Origin: Citrobacter sp. On2M
GTDB taxonomy: Bacteria; Pseudomonadota; Gammaproteobacteria; Enterobacterales; Enterobacteriaceae
NCBI RefSeq assembly: GCF_018035235.1
Contig: NZ_WPCV01000005.1
Span: 682,001-746,000, forward strand
Direction: 5' to 3'
DNA: 64,000 bases
The notes under the pieces were generated by a model. It made no database searches. It worked only from the letters and a program-made list of their open reading frames with translations, and had not been told where the DNA came from. Below are positions 1-11,426 of the stretch, one piece after another; positions within the stretch are counted from its first letter, which is position 1, and every line of letters begins with the position of its first letter. Both the position numbers and the translations under genes were made by a program.

Positions 1-479
1 GGTAAACCGTACAAATAGGCCTCAGGAGCCATCGTCTGGTGGAAGCTGGTATCAAATACCGCAACCTGCTGCCGGCCAGGGAAAAGATGCTGAGCAGATT
101 CAATCCCGCTCAGGTTCGCATAATTATGTAAAGGAGCTAAAGGCGATACCCGGCGGATATTTTCGATAACTTCATCAGTAATAATGGCTGATTCGGTAAA
201 GATATTTCCGCCGTGGGCAATGCGGTGGCCAATTAAGGCCACGCTGTCCATTAAATTACGTTTCTCAAGTTCAACAGCAATGGCTTTTAATGCGTCTTCG
301 TAGCTGTGGTGAGCCAGCTTAGCTGGCTCTCCTCCATTAATTGCTATGAACGCATTTTCAGAGTTAATACCGTCTGCAATTCCCGCCAGTAAAACCTCAC
401 AGTTTGCTGCATCCAGCACTGAGAATTTAATGGAGGATGAACCACAGTTAATAACCAGTACTACCGGAAACTCATTCAT
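1..479 (-). CDS. tdcD: Propionate/acetate kinase TdcD, N-terminal part (gene runs off the window)
   Basis: Acts after TdcE in anaerobic threonine breakdown: it transfers phosphate from propionyl-phosphate (or acetyl-phosphate) to ADP in the cytoplasm. About 159 codons are visible. They begin MNEF and carry the acetokinase-family start motif [13 protein letters not shown], then GHRIAHGG and the VFDTSFHQ segment near the window edge. The C-terminal 60% lies outside the window, so integrity cannot be judged. It follows tdcC by 31 bases in the same direction, as the fourth gene of the tdcABCD operon. The start at 479 gives the normal N-terminus, with an AG-rich stretch just upstream. Confidence 0.95.
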   Translation of the reverse strand, partial: MNEFPVVLVINCGSSSIKFSVLDAANCEVLLAGIADGINSENAFIAINGGEPAKLAHHSYEDALKAIAVELEKRNLMDSVALIGHRIAHGGNIFTESAIITDEVIENIRRVSPLAPLHNYANLSGIESAQHLFPGRQQVAVFDTSFHQTMAPEAYLYGL

Positions 480-510
480 TTCACTACTCCGCTCATCCTG
501 AGCTTATGGA

Positions 511-1845
<1,335 letters not shown>

Positions 1846-1864
1846 CTATCCTCAACGAAGTATA

Positions 1865-2854
1865 TTAAGCGTCAACTAAACCAGTAATTTGAGATACACG
1901 AGAAAGGTCGATATTACCGCCAGAAATAATGCTGACTGTTTTTCTGTTCTGGATATAGCTATCTAATTTCCCGCTTAATAATGCTGCGCATGCCAGCGCG
2001 CCGGCACCTTCAGTCACAACTTTATTTCGCTGAATTAATGCCACCATGCTGTTGCGAATTTCATCTTCGCTGACCAGGACAATGTCATCCACCAACTCAC
2101 GAACTATTTCATACGTTAAAGTACCCGGGCGGGAAACATCACAACCATCCGCCAGGGTGCCGGTCGTTCGGTGCGTGGTTATTTCTCCAGCGTGGAAGGA
2201 AGCCGCCATGCCGTGAACGTTTTCAGCCTGTACACCTATAATTTTAATGGTCGGGTTAATTGACTTAATTGCCACTGCAATACCCGCAATCAGTCCGCCG
2301 CCGCCAATTGGCACAATTACGTTATCGACATCGTACAAATCTTCCAGAATTTCCAGACCAATAGTGCCCTGACCGGCAATCACTTTCGGGTCATCATAGG
2401 GTGGAATAAAAATACGGCCTTCCGTTTCCACAATCTCGCTAACCTTCGCGATGGTGTCGTTGAAGTTGTCGCCATGCAGTACCACTTCTGCGGAATAATC
2501 GCAGGTTGCCGCCACTTTAGACTTCGGCGCGCCTTTTGGCATCACCACTTTGCCATCGATACCGAGCATAGCGCAGGAGAGAGAAACCCCTTGCGCATGG
2601 TTACCTGCAGAGCAAGCCACCACGCCCTTCATTCTTTCTGCTTCTGTTAATGAACTGAGCTTGTTAAAAGCGCCACGGATTTTAAATGAACCGGTACGCT
2701 GCATGTTTTCAAACTTGAGGAATATTTCCCCTTTGCAACGTTCACTAAAATAGTTAGAGCGAGGCATTCCCGTTTTATATATTTTCCCCGCCAGTCTTTT
2801 TTTCGCTTCGAGGATATCTTCAATTGCAACTGGGAGATCGTATGTAATGTGCAT
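1865..2854 (-). CDS. tdcB: Catabolic threonine dehydratase TdcB
   Basis: PLP enzyme that deaminates L-threonine to 2-oxobutanoate and ammonia (and serine to pyruvate), the first catabolic step of the tdc pathway. It is 329 residues, full length. The cofactor lysine is K58 in [12 protein letters not shown], and the glycine loop GGGGLIAG that holds the PLP phosphate is present. It lacks the C-terminal ACT regulatory domain of biosynthetic IlvA, as expected for the AMP-activated catabolic type. It is followed by tdcC and preceded by tdcA. Confidence 0.98.
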   Translation of the reverse strand: MHITYDLPVAIEDILEAKKRLAGKIYKTGMPRSNYFSERCKGEIFLKFENMQRTGSFKIRGAFNKLSSLTEAERMKGVVACSAGNHAQGVSLSCAMLGIDGKVVMPKGAPKSKVAATCDYSAEVVLHGDNFNDTIAKVSEIVETEGRIFIPPYDDPKVIAGQGTIGLEILEDLYDVDNVIVPIGGGGLIAGIAVAIKSINPTIKIIGVQAENVHGMAASFHAGEITTHRTTGTLADGCDVSRPGTLTYEIVRELVDDIVLVSEDEIRNSMVALIQRNKVVTEGAGALACAALLSGKLDSYIQNRKTVSIISGGNIDLSRVSQITGLVDA

Positions 2855-2952
2855 TAGAACCTCTTACTAGGGTATTAAAGTAAATAGATAGCCGTGACCA
2901 TTGTCAGATATAGACAGATGGCGATTATTTCGTGTTAAAACAAAATCAATCT

Positions 2953-3891
2953 TTAATCAACTTCAATTAATTGCCTTCGTCTTCGACAATTATATGATGA
3001 ATATTCTTTGGCTAATTCCACCAAAATAGATGCTGCTTTTTTAATTCGATAGTTTTTCGACCACACGGCGGCATAACGCGCGACGGGTAACGTCTCTTCT
3101 ACCGGGATAGTAATAAACTGGTTTGAGCCAAATGGTGTGGTCATATCACAGGGAATTACTGTTAAGAAATCAGCATTGAGAACAAGATTATAAATGGTGA
3201 CGACGGAGTCGGTATTAACGATGTTTTCACTGCTGATGCCATTATTTTGTAACGTAGTTAGAAGTTCGCTGTAGTACCCCATATTCGTTTGTGGCAACAC
3301 CCACTGTTCGTTTTTCAACGCGCTCAGCGAGGTGATGCCGGTGCATGTTCGGGACTTGCTGGCGACCAGGATGAAGTCTGACTCAAAGAGCGGCTCAACA
3401 TGTAGATCGTGCAGTTTCATCTCATCACTTAGCGTACCGATGGCGAAGTCCAGACGCCCGTCACGAATCGCAGGTAAAAACGAGGAGAGCTGAGCTTCAT
3501 ACATGGAAACCTGCGCTTTCGGGAACACCTCTTTGAATTTTTTAATCATGCCGGACATGATGGTGAACGCAATCAGTGACGGAAAGCCAAACGACACATC
3601 AACGACTGCATTGCTCGTCATGCTGTTCATCTCATCAACCATGTTTTTCATTTCACGGGTAATGGATTCAGACCACGAGAGCATTACCTGACCAGCCTGA
3701 GTTAATGTCACGCCTGTATTTTTACGTACGACCAGCTCAATACCGAAATAAGCCTCTACATCATTTATGATTTTGCTGACAGCCGGTTGAGTTAAACCTA
3801 ATTCTTTTGCAGCCGAGCCGATAGAACCGCTTCTGATGACTTCCTGAAAGACCACTAAGTGCTGTGTTTTAGGGAGCGTAATAGTATTCAT
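2953..3891 (-). CDS. tdcA: LysR-family transcriptional activator of the tdc operon, TdcA
   Basis: Activator of its own operon under anaerobic, amino-acid-rich conditions. It is 312 residues. The N-terminal winged helix-turn-helix includes GSIGSAAKELGLTQPAVSKII (about residues 17-37), and a LysR substrate-binding domain follows. It is the first gene of tdcABCD. A CRP site lies 64-79 bases upstream of the ATG, in line with the known CRP dependence of tdc. Compared with E. coli there are scattered substitutions and the extreme C-terminus differs slightly. There is nothing to suggest loss of function. Confidence 0.97.
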   Translation of the reverse strand: MNTITLPKTQHLVVFQEVIRSGSIGSAAKELGLTQPAVSKIINDVEAYFGIELVVRKNTGVTLTQAGQVMLSWSESITREMKNMVDEMNSMTSNAVVDVSFGFPSLIAFTIMSGMIKKFKEVFPKAQVSMYEAQLSSFLPAIRDGRLDFAIGTLSDEMKLHDLHVEPLFESDFILVASKSRTCTGITSLSALKNEQWVLPQTNMGYYSELLTTLQNNGISSENIVNTDSVVTIYNLVLNADFLTVIPCDMTTPFGSNQFITIPVEETLPVARYAAVWSKNYRIKKAASILVELAKEYSSYNCRRRRQLIEVD

Positions 3892-3954
3892 ATCGACCTG
3901 TGCTAATTACTTTGTTGACGGCAGGGAGTGTAGCAAATTAAGCATTCGAGGATA

Positions 3955-3970
3955 TGTGCGACCACTCACA
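3955..3970. promoter_or_regulatory. CRP-binding site of the tdc promoter
   Basis: TGTGC-N6-TCACA, which reads TGTGA-N6-GCACA on the tdc strand; nine of ten consensus half-site positions match. It lies just upstream of tdcA. The tdc operon is known to need cAMP-CRP, and the placement fits an activator site. Confidence 0.75.
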
Positions 3971-4101
3971 AATCCCCTTGACTTACATTTTGTAAGACTA
4001 TTATAAAAAATTAAACCACTTATAAATCATATGGATATGAAATATCGATCTCACTTTATTCTGACTTTAATCAAAAAAAGATGGGGGGATAACGATTTTT
4101 T

Positions 4102-4200
4102 ATGGCTATAACATCGCCATTTTATCCGTTATTTATACAAACCAGGAAAGGCTATATTTCAATCAATTACAGAGTATTTATCGGGCAAAATGGCGCTTAA
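4102..4200 (+). CDS. Possible small peptide in the tdcR position (weak)
   Basis: A 32-codon open frame beginning MAITSPFYPL, divergent from tdcA where E. coli has tdcR. A G-rich run (4083-4088) lies about 14 bases before the ATG, rather far for a ribosome-binding site. There is no recognisable domain and no match that I can recall to TdcR. It could equally be chance in an AT-rich spacer. Confidence 0.15.
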   Translation: MAITSPFYPLFIQTRKGYISINYRVFIGQNGA

Positions 4201-4457
4201 ATTTAATAAGTAATTTATCAAATATAATTATATTTTATCGTTTGTGGTGATAAAATAACGCCATGCATCACATTTTCCAGCCTTATTTGTTTGCAAAGAA
4301 ACATTGTGTTTATTAATTATTAATTAAAAACACACAATAAAACATCATATGCAACATCTCATTAACAGTGATTTTGTGCAATTTATTAGCAAGTAATTTT
4401 GTGATGGCGATCGATTGCGTTCGATTATTCTCGATAAAAACGTATCGCACAGCGTTT

Positions 4458-4473
4458 TGTGCTAACCATCACA
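4458..4473. promoter_or_regulatory. Second CRP-like palindrome in the tdcA-rnpB interval
   Basis: TGTGC-N6-TCACA flanked by T and A runs, as close to the CRP consensus as the tdcA site. No recognised gene starts nearby, so its target is unknown. Confidence 0.4.
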
Positions 4474-4596
4474 AAAAATGAATTATCCCACGAAGCATTC
4501 CATAAAATAAAAGAAGCCCGCCGAATAAATAAAGGTCAAATAAAAGATTAGATGAAGGAGAAATAAACGCCTGAACCATGGTGAACCAATCGCAAC

Positions 4597-4690
4597 GCAA
4601 AAACCCCGCCGAAGCGGGGTTTTATAAAGAGTGAAGCTGACCGATAAGCCGCGTTCTTTTGAGCATTGCGTCGTGGACAGTCATTCATCT
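4597..4690 (-). repeat. Partial duplicate of the rnpB 3' end plus terminator
   Basis: This segment repeats 4707-4788, the last roughly 50 bases of rnpB and its terminator. It is nearly identical apart from a 12-base insertion (TTTGAGCATTGC) and one substitution. A similar tandem duplication of the rnpB 3' region is known in E. coli. The copy contains a full second terminator hairpin (4601-4625), so transcripts that pass the first terminator meet another. Confidence 0.9.
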
Positions 4691-4708
4691 ATTCTACCCC
4701 CAGAAAGC

Positions 4709-4735
4709 AAAAACCCCGCCGAAGCGGGGTTTTAT
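4709..4735 (-). terminator. rnpB terminator (a second copy lies at 4599-4625)
   Basis: A GC-rich hairpin, ACCCCGC paired with GCGGGGT around a GAA-type loop, followed on the minus strand by a T run. It sits immediately after the RNase P RNA 3' end and is repeated 110 bases further on. Confidence 0.9.
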
Positions 4736-4738
4736 AAA

Positions 4739-5115
<377 letters not shown>

Positions 5116-5122
5116 GGCGCGC

Positions 5123-5151
5123 AGTATAGAGGGTTTGCGGGTCAATGTCAC
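5123..5151 (-). promoter_or_regulatory. rnpB promoter
   Basis: A -10 of TATACT (5123-5128) and a -35 of GTGACA (5146-5151), 17 bases apart on the minus strand. A GC-rich discriminator precedes the RNA start at 5115, typical of stringently controlled stable RNA. The -35 overlaps the garK stop codon. Confidence 0.8.
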
Positions 5152-6293
5152 CCCGCACTGCGCATTCCTATCGCCAACGTGGCGGCGATGTTCCTTGAAG
5201 CGCGATAAATATTATCAAATGCCCCGCGGAAGGCCTCTTCCAGCGTGCTGATGCTGGTCAAGACGCTAAATACCGCATCGATACCATATTGATGCACTAC
5301 CTCTACATCACGCGTCAGGCTGCCGCCAATACCAATTACCGGTTTGTGGTACTTCTTCGCGACGTTCGCCACACCTACCGGCACTTTGCCGTGAATACTC
5401 TGGCTGTCGATACGCCCCTCTCCGGTCACCACCAACGTACAGTCGTGAATATGCTCTTCCAGGTTGAGCGCCTGGGTCACAATCTCAATACCACTGCGCA
5501 GGTCCGCGCCTAAAAAAGCCATTAACGCGGCACCCATTCCACCAGCTGCACCGGCTCCGGGAACATCCTTCACATCGACCCGCAGCGATCTTTTAATGAT
5601 GTCAGCATAGTGGGATAAATTACGGTCCAGTTCGAGAATGCGTTCTTCCGTCGCCCCTTTCTGCGGGCCGAAGATTCGCGAAGCGCCAGTATCACCGATG
5701 AGTGGATTGGTCACATCGCAGGCCACGCGAATGGAGCAGGTTTTTAATCGCGGATCCAGACCGGAAATGTCGATGCGGTTGAGGCTCATCAGACTGCCGC
5801 CCCCGTAGCCAATCTCTGTCCCATTGGCGTCGCAGAGCTTCGCGCCCAGCGCCTGCACCATACCCGCGCCGCCGTCGTTGGTCGCACTACCGCCAATGCC
5901 GATAATAATGCTCTGCGCCCCGCTATCCAGCGCCTGCAAAATCAGTTCCCCGGTACCGCGTGACGTGGTGACTAACGGATTGCGCTTCTCAGGAGGAACC
6001 AACGCCAGACCGCTGGCAGCCGCCATTTCGATAAACGCAGTTTTCCCATCTCCGGAGATACCCCAGCAGGCATTCACTTTTTCACCCAGCGGCCCCGTCA
6101 CCCACGCGGAATATTCACTCCCTTGCGTGGCGGCGATCATGGCTTCGACCGTTCCTTCGCCGCCGTCGGCCACCGGAACTGAAACATATTGCGCATCGGG
6201 GAAAATTTCCCGAAATCCTTTTTCTATTGCCTGAGCTACCTCGGTGGCAGAAAGGCTTTCTTTATAAGAGTCTGGGGCAATTACGATTTTCAT
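5148..6293 (-). CDS. garK: Glycerate 2-kinase GarK
   Basis: Last step of galactarate use: phosphorylates D-glycerate with ATP to 2-phosphoglycerate. It belongs to the glycerate kinase type 1 family. The start at 6293 (MKIVIAPDSYKESLSA) gives 381 residues, the normal length; the open frame extends 36 codons further upstream, but that leader has no family similarity. The motifs DGGEGT, GIGGSATNDGG and VTGEGRID are present. It is the last gene of garPLRK, 65 bases after garR, and its stop codon lies inside the rnpB promoter. Confidence 0.97.
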   Translation of the reverse strand: MKIVIAPDSYKESLSATEVAQAIEKGFREIFPDAQYVSVPVADGGEGTVEAMIAATQGSEYSAWVTGPLGEKVNACWGISGDGKTAFIEMAAASGLALVPPEKRNPLVTTSRGTGELILQALDSGAQSIIIGIGGSATNDGGAGMVQALGAKLCDANGTEIGYGGGSLMSLNRIDISGLDPRLKTCSIRVACDVTNPLIGDTGASRIFGPQKGATEERILELDRNLSHYADIIKRSLRVDVKDVPGAGAAGGMGAALMAFLGADLRSGIEIVTQALNLEEHIHDCTLVVTGEGRIDSQSIHGKVPVGVANVAKKYHKPVIGIGGSLTRDVEVVHQYGIDAVFSVLTSISTLEEAFRGAFDNIYRASRNIAATLAIGMRSAG

Positions 6294-6358
6294 AGTTATG
6301 TAGCCTGACTGTGCCGCGCAAGGCAAGAAATACAGGGCGCGCATCCGCGCCCTTCTTG

Positions 6359-7249
6359 TTAGCGAGTGACTTCCACTTTCGCCAGTTTTTCGTAGTAGCA
6401 TACGAGCGCACTGTGATCGGCAGTGCCCAGCCCATCTGCGCGGAGCGCCTGCATCATCTCCATGACGGCAGCAGTCAGTGGCAACTGCGCACCGACCCCA
6501 TGCGAGGTATCCAGCGCATTCGCCAGATCCTTAATATGCAGGTCAATACGGAAACCCGGCTTAAAGTTACGGTCCATAACCATTGGTGCTTTCGCGTCCA
6601 GTACGGTGCTTCCAGCCAGTCCGCCTCGGATCGCCTGATACACCAGATCCGGGTTCACACCCGCTTTGGTCGCCAGCGTCAGCGCTTCAGACATCGCCGC
6701 AATGTTCAGCGCCACAATCACCTGGTTCGCCAGCTTAGTAACGTTACCCGCGCCAATGTCACCGGTATGAACCACTGAACCAGCCATCGCTTTTAGCAGA
6801 TCGTAATACTTGTCAAAAATCGCTTTATCACCGCCAACCATCACCGACAACGTGCCATCAATCGCTTTTGGTTCACCACCGCTGACCGGCGCATCCAGCA
6901 TATCCACGCCTTTCGCTTTCAGCGCTTCGCTGATTTCGCGGCTGGCTAACGGCGCGATGGAACTCATGTCGATCAACACAGTGCCCGGCTTCGCCCCTTC
7001 AATAATACCGCCTTCCCCCAGCGCCACCTCTTTCACGTGCGGAGAGTTCGGCAGCATGGTGATGATCACATCGCACTGCTCGGCAATATCTTTCGCCGTG
7101 GCGGCGGTTTCTGCACCTGCGGCAATCACTTCCGCAATGGATTCCGGGTTACGGTCAGCAACCACCAGCGAGTAACCTGCCTTGAGGAGGTTTTTACTCA
7201 TTGGTTTACCCATGATACCGAGGCCAATAAAACCAACTTTCATTGTCAT
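6359..7249 (-). CDS. garR: Tartronate semialdehyde reductase GarR
   Basis: Reduces tartronate semialdehyde to D-glycerate with NAD(P)H. It belongs to the 3-hydroxyisobutyrate dehydrogenase family. An N-terminal dinucleotide fold (GFIGLGIMGKPMSKNL), the substrate loop DAPVSGGEPKA and the catalytic lysine in GNVTKLANQ are visible. It is 296 residues from the first ATG; a second ATG at 7243 would give 294, as annotated in E. coli. It is flanked by garL upstream and garK downstream in one operon. Confidence 0.97.
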   Translation of the reverse strand: MTMKVGFIGLGIMGKPMSKNLLKAGYSLVVADRNPESIAEVIAAGAETAATAKDIAEQCDVIITMLPNSPHVKEVALGEGGIIEGAKPGTVLIDMSSIAPLASREISEALKAKGVDMLDAPVSGGEPKAIDGTLSVMVGGDKAIFDKYYDLLKAMAGSVVHTGDIGAGNVTKLANQVIVALNIAAMSEALTLATKAGVNPDLVYQAIRGGLAGSTVLDAKAPMVMDRNFKPGFRIDLHIKDLANALDTSHGVGAQLPLTAAVMEMMQALRADGLGTADHSALVCYYEKLAKVEVTR

Positions 7250-7279
7250 GTCTTTATCTCTCTCTACTGTCGATGGTGG

Positions 7280-8050
7280 TTATTTCTTAAAAGAATCAGC
7301 CAGTTTCTGCGTGGCTGAACGGAACACGCCAAGGTCGCTGCCAACAGCAACAAACGTCGCGCCCCACTCCAGATAACGACGCGCATCTGCCTCTACCGGG
7401 GCCAGAATGCCGCTTGGTTTGCCATGTGCTTTCGCGCGGGCAAAAATGTGCTGAATAGCTTTCTGCACATCAGGATGTGATGCATTGCCGAGATGGCCTA
7501 ACGCCGCAGCCAGATCGCTTGGACCGACGAAGACACCGTCAACGCCTTCGGTCGCCGCGATGGCGTCAACGTTATCGACGCCCTGTTGACTTTCAATCTG
7601 CACGATGATGGTGATGTTCTTATTCGACTGCGCAAAGTAGTCAGGTACGGTGCCAAACATATTGGCGCGATGGGAGACGGACACGCCGCGAATACCTTCC
7701 GGCGGATAGCGGGTCGACGCCACGGCGTTCACTGCCTCTTCTTCCGTCTCAACGAACGGGATCAGGAAGTTGTAAAACCCAATATCCAGCAAGCGCTTGA
7801 TAATCACCGGCTCGTTGGTCGGTACGCGCACGACCGGCGCGCTGACGCTGCCTTTCAGCGCCATCAATTGCGGGATAAACGTCGAGATATCGTTCGGCGC
7901 GTGTTCGCCGTCCAGCACCAGCCAGTCAAAACCCGCCAGGCCTAAAACTTCGGTACTAATTGGGCTGGCTAATGCAGACCAGCAGCCAATCTGAATCTGT
8001 TGCGCCGCGAGGGCCGCTTTAAACTTATTCGGGAAAATCGTGTTATTCAT
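7280..8050 (-). CDS. garL: 5-keto-4-deoxy-D-glucarate aldolase GarL
   Basis: Class II Mg-dependent aldolase of the HpcH/HpaI family. It splits 5-keto-4-deoxy-D-glucarate (the GarD product) into pyruvate and tartronate semialdehyde. It is 256 residues with [12 protein letters not shown] (catalytic histidine loop), the metal-binding region [11 protein letters not shown] and [14 protein letters not shown]. It lies 15 bases downstream of garP and 30 bases ahead of garR. Confidence 0.97.
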   Translation of the reverse strand: MNNTIFPNKFKAALAAQQIQIGCWSALASPISTEVLGLAGFDWLVLDGEHAPNDISTFIPQLMALKGSVSAPVVRVPTNEPVIIKRLLDIGFYNFLIPFVETEEEAVNAVASTRYPPEGIRGVSVSHRANMFGTVPDYFAQSNKNITIIVQIESQQGVDNVDAIAATEGVDGVFVGPSDLAAALGHLGNASHPDVQKAIQHIFARAKAHGKPSGILAPVEADARRYLEWGATFVAVGSDLGVFRSATQKLADSFKK

Positions 8051-8065
8051 CGCCTATACCTTTGT

Positions 8066-9400
8066 TTATTTCTGCAATTCCATACGTTTAATGTCACCGA
8101 CAATAAACAGGTAGCAAACCATTGCCATCAGCGCCGAACACCCTACAAACATCAGCGCAGCATTAAATGAGTGCAGCTCGCTCACCAGATAACCAATCAC
8201 CAGCGGGGTGACGATAGAGGCTACGTTGCCAAATACGTTAAATACCCCACCGCACAGACCGACAATTTCTTTCGGCGCGGTATCGGAAATCACCGGCCAA
8301 CCCAGCGCGCCGAAGCCTTTGCCGAAGAACGCAAGCGCCATCAGCGCAACCACCAGAGTGGTGTTATCGGTGTAGTTACACAGAATAATGGTCGACGCGA
8401 GCAACATTCCGAGCACAATCGGCAGCTTACGTGCCAGAGTGATGCTGAAGCCACGTTTAATCAGATAATCAGAGAACACACCGCCGAGCACGCCCCCGGC
8501 AAATCCGCACAGCGCAGGAATCGACGCCACCAGCCCCACTTTCAGGATCGACATGCCTTTTTCCTGTACCAGGTAAATCGGGAACCAGGTGAGGAAAAAC
8601 CAGGTAATGGTGTTAATAAAATACTGACCAAAGAACACGCCAAGCATCATACGATTTGTCAGCAACTGCTTGATATAATGCAGTTTAGGGCCACCTGATT
8701 TCACATCGCCGGGCTTTTTATGGTCCATATCCACGACCGCACCGTTTTCAGAGATAAACTTCAGCTCTTCTTGCGACATACGCGGGTGATCGGTTGGGTT
8801 ATGGATAAACTTTACCCACAGGCCAGTGAGCACAAAACCGATAACGCCCATCACGGTAAAGACGTGCTCCCAGCCCCAGGCAAAGGTCAGCCAGCCCAGC
8901 AGCGGCGAAAACAGCGCCAGGGAGAAATATTGTGCGGAGTTAAAAATCGCGGATGCCGTACCGCGCTCTTTCGTCGGGAACCAGGCCGCCACAATACGGG
9001 CGTTCGCTGGGAAGGACGGCGCTTCTGAGAAGCCCAGCATAAAGCGCATGATGAACATTGAAATACCCGCCCAGGCCAGCGGGAACATGTCTACAAAACC
9101 CTGCAGAAAGGTAAACAGCGACCAGAAGAACAGACTGTAGGTGTAGACTTTCTTCGAACCGAACTTATCCAGCAGCCAACCGCCAGGGATTTGCATCAAC
9201 AGGTAAGCCCAACCGAAGGCGGAGAAAATGTAACCCATTGAGATGGCACTGAGCTGCAACTCTTTCGCCACTTCCGTGCCGGCAATAGACAGCGTCGCAC
9301 GGTCCGCATAGTTAACGGCGGTAACAATAAATATGATTAGTAATATTAAGTAACGGGTGTGCGTACCTTTCTTTTTCTCGACAACTGTATCCAGTATCAT
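8066..9400 (-). CDS. garP: Galactarate/glucarate/glycerate transporter GarP
   Basis: Major facilitator superfamily permease of the anion:cation symporter group, about 12 membrane segments, 444 residues. The motifs NYADRATLSIAG in segment 1, the GGWLLDKFGSKK loop and GFSEAPSFPANARIV are characteristic of the GudP/GarP family. It is the first gene of garPLRK, divergent from garD across a 402-base regulatory interval. Confidence 0.96.
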   Translation of the reverse strand: MILDTVVEKKKGTHTRYLILLIIFIVTAVNYADRATLSIAGTEVAKELQLSAISMGYIFSAFGWAYLLMQIPGGWLLDKFGSKKVYTYSLFFWSLFTFLQGFVDMFPLAWAGISMFIMRFMLGFSEAPSFPANARIVAAWFPTKERGTASAIFNSAQYFSLALFSPLLGWLTFAWGWEHVFTVMGVIGFVLTGLWVKFIHNPTDHPRMSQEELKFISENGAVVDMDHKKPGDVKSGGPKLHYIKQLLTNRMMLGVFFGQYFINTITWFFLTWFPIYLVQEKGMSILKVGLVASIPALCGFAGGVLGGVFSDYLIKRGFSITLARKLPIVLGMLLASTIILCNYTDNTTLVVALMALAFFGKGFGALGWPVISDTAPKEIVGLCGGVFNVFGNVASIVTPLVIGYLVSELHSFNAALMFVGCSALMAMVCYLFIVGDIKRMELQK

Positions 9401-9802
9401 TCTAATTACCTCGGGTACATAAAGTTTTTATTATTATTTGGCAAATATCCCTGATGATAAATTACCGATAATAAAAACGTATAATTATTTATCAGACGCT
9501 ATAAAACCGTGATTTAGTATAATCAGCAGCCCAACGTTAATCATTGTGCAAGCGCTCATTAAACACGAGTTATTAAAATAATGTTTTGGGCATATGCACA
9601 CATGCATGGGCGCTAATCCACACATTTACGTATTGCTACCCCTGGTGGGACGGCCTTGCTGAGTTTAAGTGATCATTGTCACATTCTTCGCGATAAACTC
9701 CTGGCATTCTTATTTCACGATACCGAATCTTTATTACTGACAATGAGATTCAAAATATAAATATCTACACTATTATCACCACTTGTTGGAGAATACTGGA
9801 CA
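9401..9802. promoter_or_regulatory. Divergent garP-garD control region with a CRP-like site at 9668-9683
   Basis: No gene is seen here. On the garP strand, 9683 to 9668 reads TGTGA-N6-TCACT, close to a CRP site. The gar operons of E. coli are activated by CdaR (SdaR); I see no CdaR box that I can define with confidence. The garD side ends in a weak GGAGAA ribosome-binding site about 10 bases before its ATG. Confidence 0.55.
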
Positions 9803-11374
9803 ATGGCCGACATCGAAATTAGACAAGAATCGCCAACGGCGTTTTATATTAAAGTTCACGACACAGATAATGTGGCGATTATTGTCAATGACAATGGTCT
9901 GAAAGCCGGGACACGTTTTCCGGACGGACTGGAGCTAATTGAACATATTCCCCAGGGTCATAAAGTGGCGCTCGTGGATATTCCAGTTCACGGCGAAATC
10001 GTGCGTTATGGCGAAGTGATAGGCTATGCCGTTCGCGATATCCCCCGTGGCAGCTGGATTGATGAATCAATGGTTGAGCTGCCCAAGGCCCCGCCGCTGG
10101 AGACGCTGCCGCTGGCAACCAAAGTGCCTGAGCCTCTGCCGCCTCTCGAGGGTTATACCTTCGAAGGCTACCGCAATGCTGACGGTAGCGTTGGCACCAA
10201 GAATCTGCTCGGCATCTCCACCAGCGTGCACTGCGTAGCGGGCGTGGTGGACTATGTAGTGAAAATCATTGAGCGCGACCTGCTGCCCAAATATCCGAAT
10301 GTCGACGGCGTAGTCGGGCTCAATCATCTGTACGGCTGCGGCGTGGCGATTAACGCTCCAGCCGCCATCGTGCCCATTCGAACTATTCACAATATTGCGC
10401 TAAACCCGAACTTTGGCGGTGAGGTAATGGTCATTGGCCTCGGCTGTGAAAAACTGCAGCCAGAGCGCCTGCTGGAAGGCACGCACGATGTAAAAAGCAT
10501 TCCGGTCAACAGCGCCAGCATCGTCAGCCTGCAGGATGAAAAACACGTCGGCTTTCAATCGATGGTTGCCGATATTTTGCAGGTGGCCGAACGCCATCTG
10601 GCAAAGCTCAATCAGCGCCAGCGTGAAACCTGCCCGGCATCAGAACTGGTGGTCGGCATGCAGTGCGGCGGCAGCGATGCGTTTTCCGGCGTAACGGCCA
10701 ACCCGGCTGTAGGTTATGCCTCCGACCTGTTAGTACGCTGTGGCGCCACCGTGATGTTCTCTGAAGTTACCGAAGTACGCGATGCCATCCACCTTCTGAC
10801 TCCACGTGCGATTAACGAAGATGTGGGTAAACGCCTGCTCGAGGAGATGGCCTGGTACGACAACTACCTGGACATGGGCAAAACGGACCGCAGCGCTAAC
10901 CCTTCTCCAGGTAACAAGAAAGGTGGTCTGGCAAACGTGGTGGAAAAAGCGCTGGGTTCTATTGCGAAGTCGGGCAAGAGCGCGATTGTCGAAGTCTTGT
11001 CGCCGGGCCAGCGTCCAACCAAACGTGGCCTGATTTACGCTGCCACCCCCGCCAGCGATTTTGTCTGCGGTACGCAACAGGTTGCTTCCGGGATCACAGT
11101 ACAAGTCTTTACTACCGGTCGCGGTACACCGTATGGCCTGATGGCCGTGCCGGTGATAAAAATGGCGACGCGAACCGAGTTGGCCAATCGTTGGTTTGAC
11201 CTGATGGATATCAACGCAGGCACCATCGCCACCGGAGAAGAAACGATTGAAGATGTGGGTCTGAAACTGTTCGAGTTTATTCTCGACGTCGCCAGCGGAC
11301 GTAAGAAAACATTCTCAGATCAGTGGGGACTGCATAACCAGCTGGCGGTGTTTAACCCGGCGCCAGTGACCTGA
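9803..11374 (+). CDS. garD: D-galactarate dehydratase GarD
   Basis: Iron-dependent dehydratase of the UxaA/GarD family. It removes water from galactarate to give 5-keto-4-deoxy-D-glucarate, the substrate of GarL. It is 523 residues, full length. An N-terminal SAF-type domain (about residues 10-95) is followed by the large catalytic domain with [18 protein letters not shown] and [11 protein letters not shown], the conserved cysteine/histidine motifs. It is transcribed divergently from garPLRK and ends in a hairpin shared with the convergent kinase gene. Confidence 0.97.
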   Translation: MADIEIRQESPTAFYIKVHDTDNVAIIVNDNGLKAGTRFPDGLELIEHIPQGHKVALVDIPVHGEIVRYGEVIGYAVRDIPRGSWIDESMVELPKAPPLETLPLATKVPEPLPPLEGYTFEGYRNADGSVGTKNLLGISTSVHCVAGVVDYVVKIIERDLLPKYPNVDGVVGLNHLYGCGVAINAPAAIVPIRTIHNIALNPNFGGEVMVIGLGCEKLQPERLLEGTHDVKSIPVNSASIVSLQDEKHVGFQSMVADILQVAERHLAKLNQRQRETCPASELVVGMQCGGSDAFSGVTANPAVGYASDLLVRCGATVMFSEVTEVRDAIHLLTPRAINEDVGKRLLEEMAWYDNYLDMGKTDRSANPSPGNKKGGLANVVEKALGSIAKSGKSAIVEVLSPGQRPTKRGLIYAATPASDFVCGTQQVASGITVQVFTTGRGTPYGLMAVPVIKMATRTELANRWFDLMDINAGTIATGEETIEDVGLKLFEFILDVASGRKKTFSDQWGLHNQLAVFNPAPVT

Positions 11375-11386
11375 TTATTCCAATCA

Positions 11387-11426
11387 GTGAAATACCAGAC
11401 GATGTCAGCGTCATCTGGTATTTCAC
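11387..11426. terminator. 13-bp stem-loop shared by convergent garD and the sugar kinase
   Basis: Arms 11387-11399 and 11414-11426 (GTGAAATACCAGA and its exact complement) enclose 14 bases. The right arm contains the stop codon of the kinase gene. There is no strong T run, so it may be a weak bidirectional terminator or an mRNA-end stabiliser. Confidence 0.6.

Larger units (their letters stand above)
3892..4738. other. Gene-poor AT-rich interval between tdcA and rnpB
   Basis: About 850 bases with no convincing gene. In E. coli this interval carries tdcR, a small divergent regulator gene; no comparable open frame of 60 or more codons is present here. The left part is very AT-rich and holds the tdc promoter. 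The middle has several TGTGA/TCACA half-sites. The right 140 bases hold two terminator copies and a partial duplicate of the rnpB 3' end. Whether tdcR is lost or too diverged to recognise cannot be decided here. Confidence 0.6.

Noticed and set aside
4578-4631. 17-codon frame across the duplicated rnpB terminator
   Set aside because: It runs through the terminator hairpin and has no ribosome-binding site.
6294-6401. N-terminal extension of GarK
   Set aside because: The 36 upstream codons lack family similarity; the 381-residue form from 6293 matches GarK.
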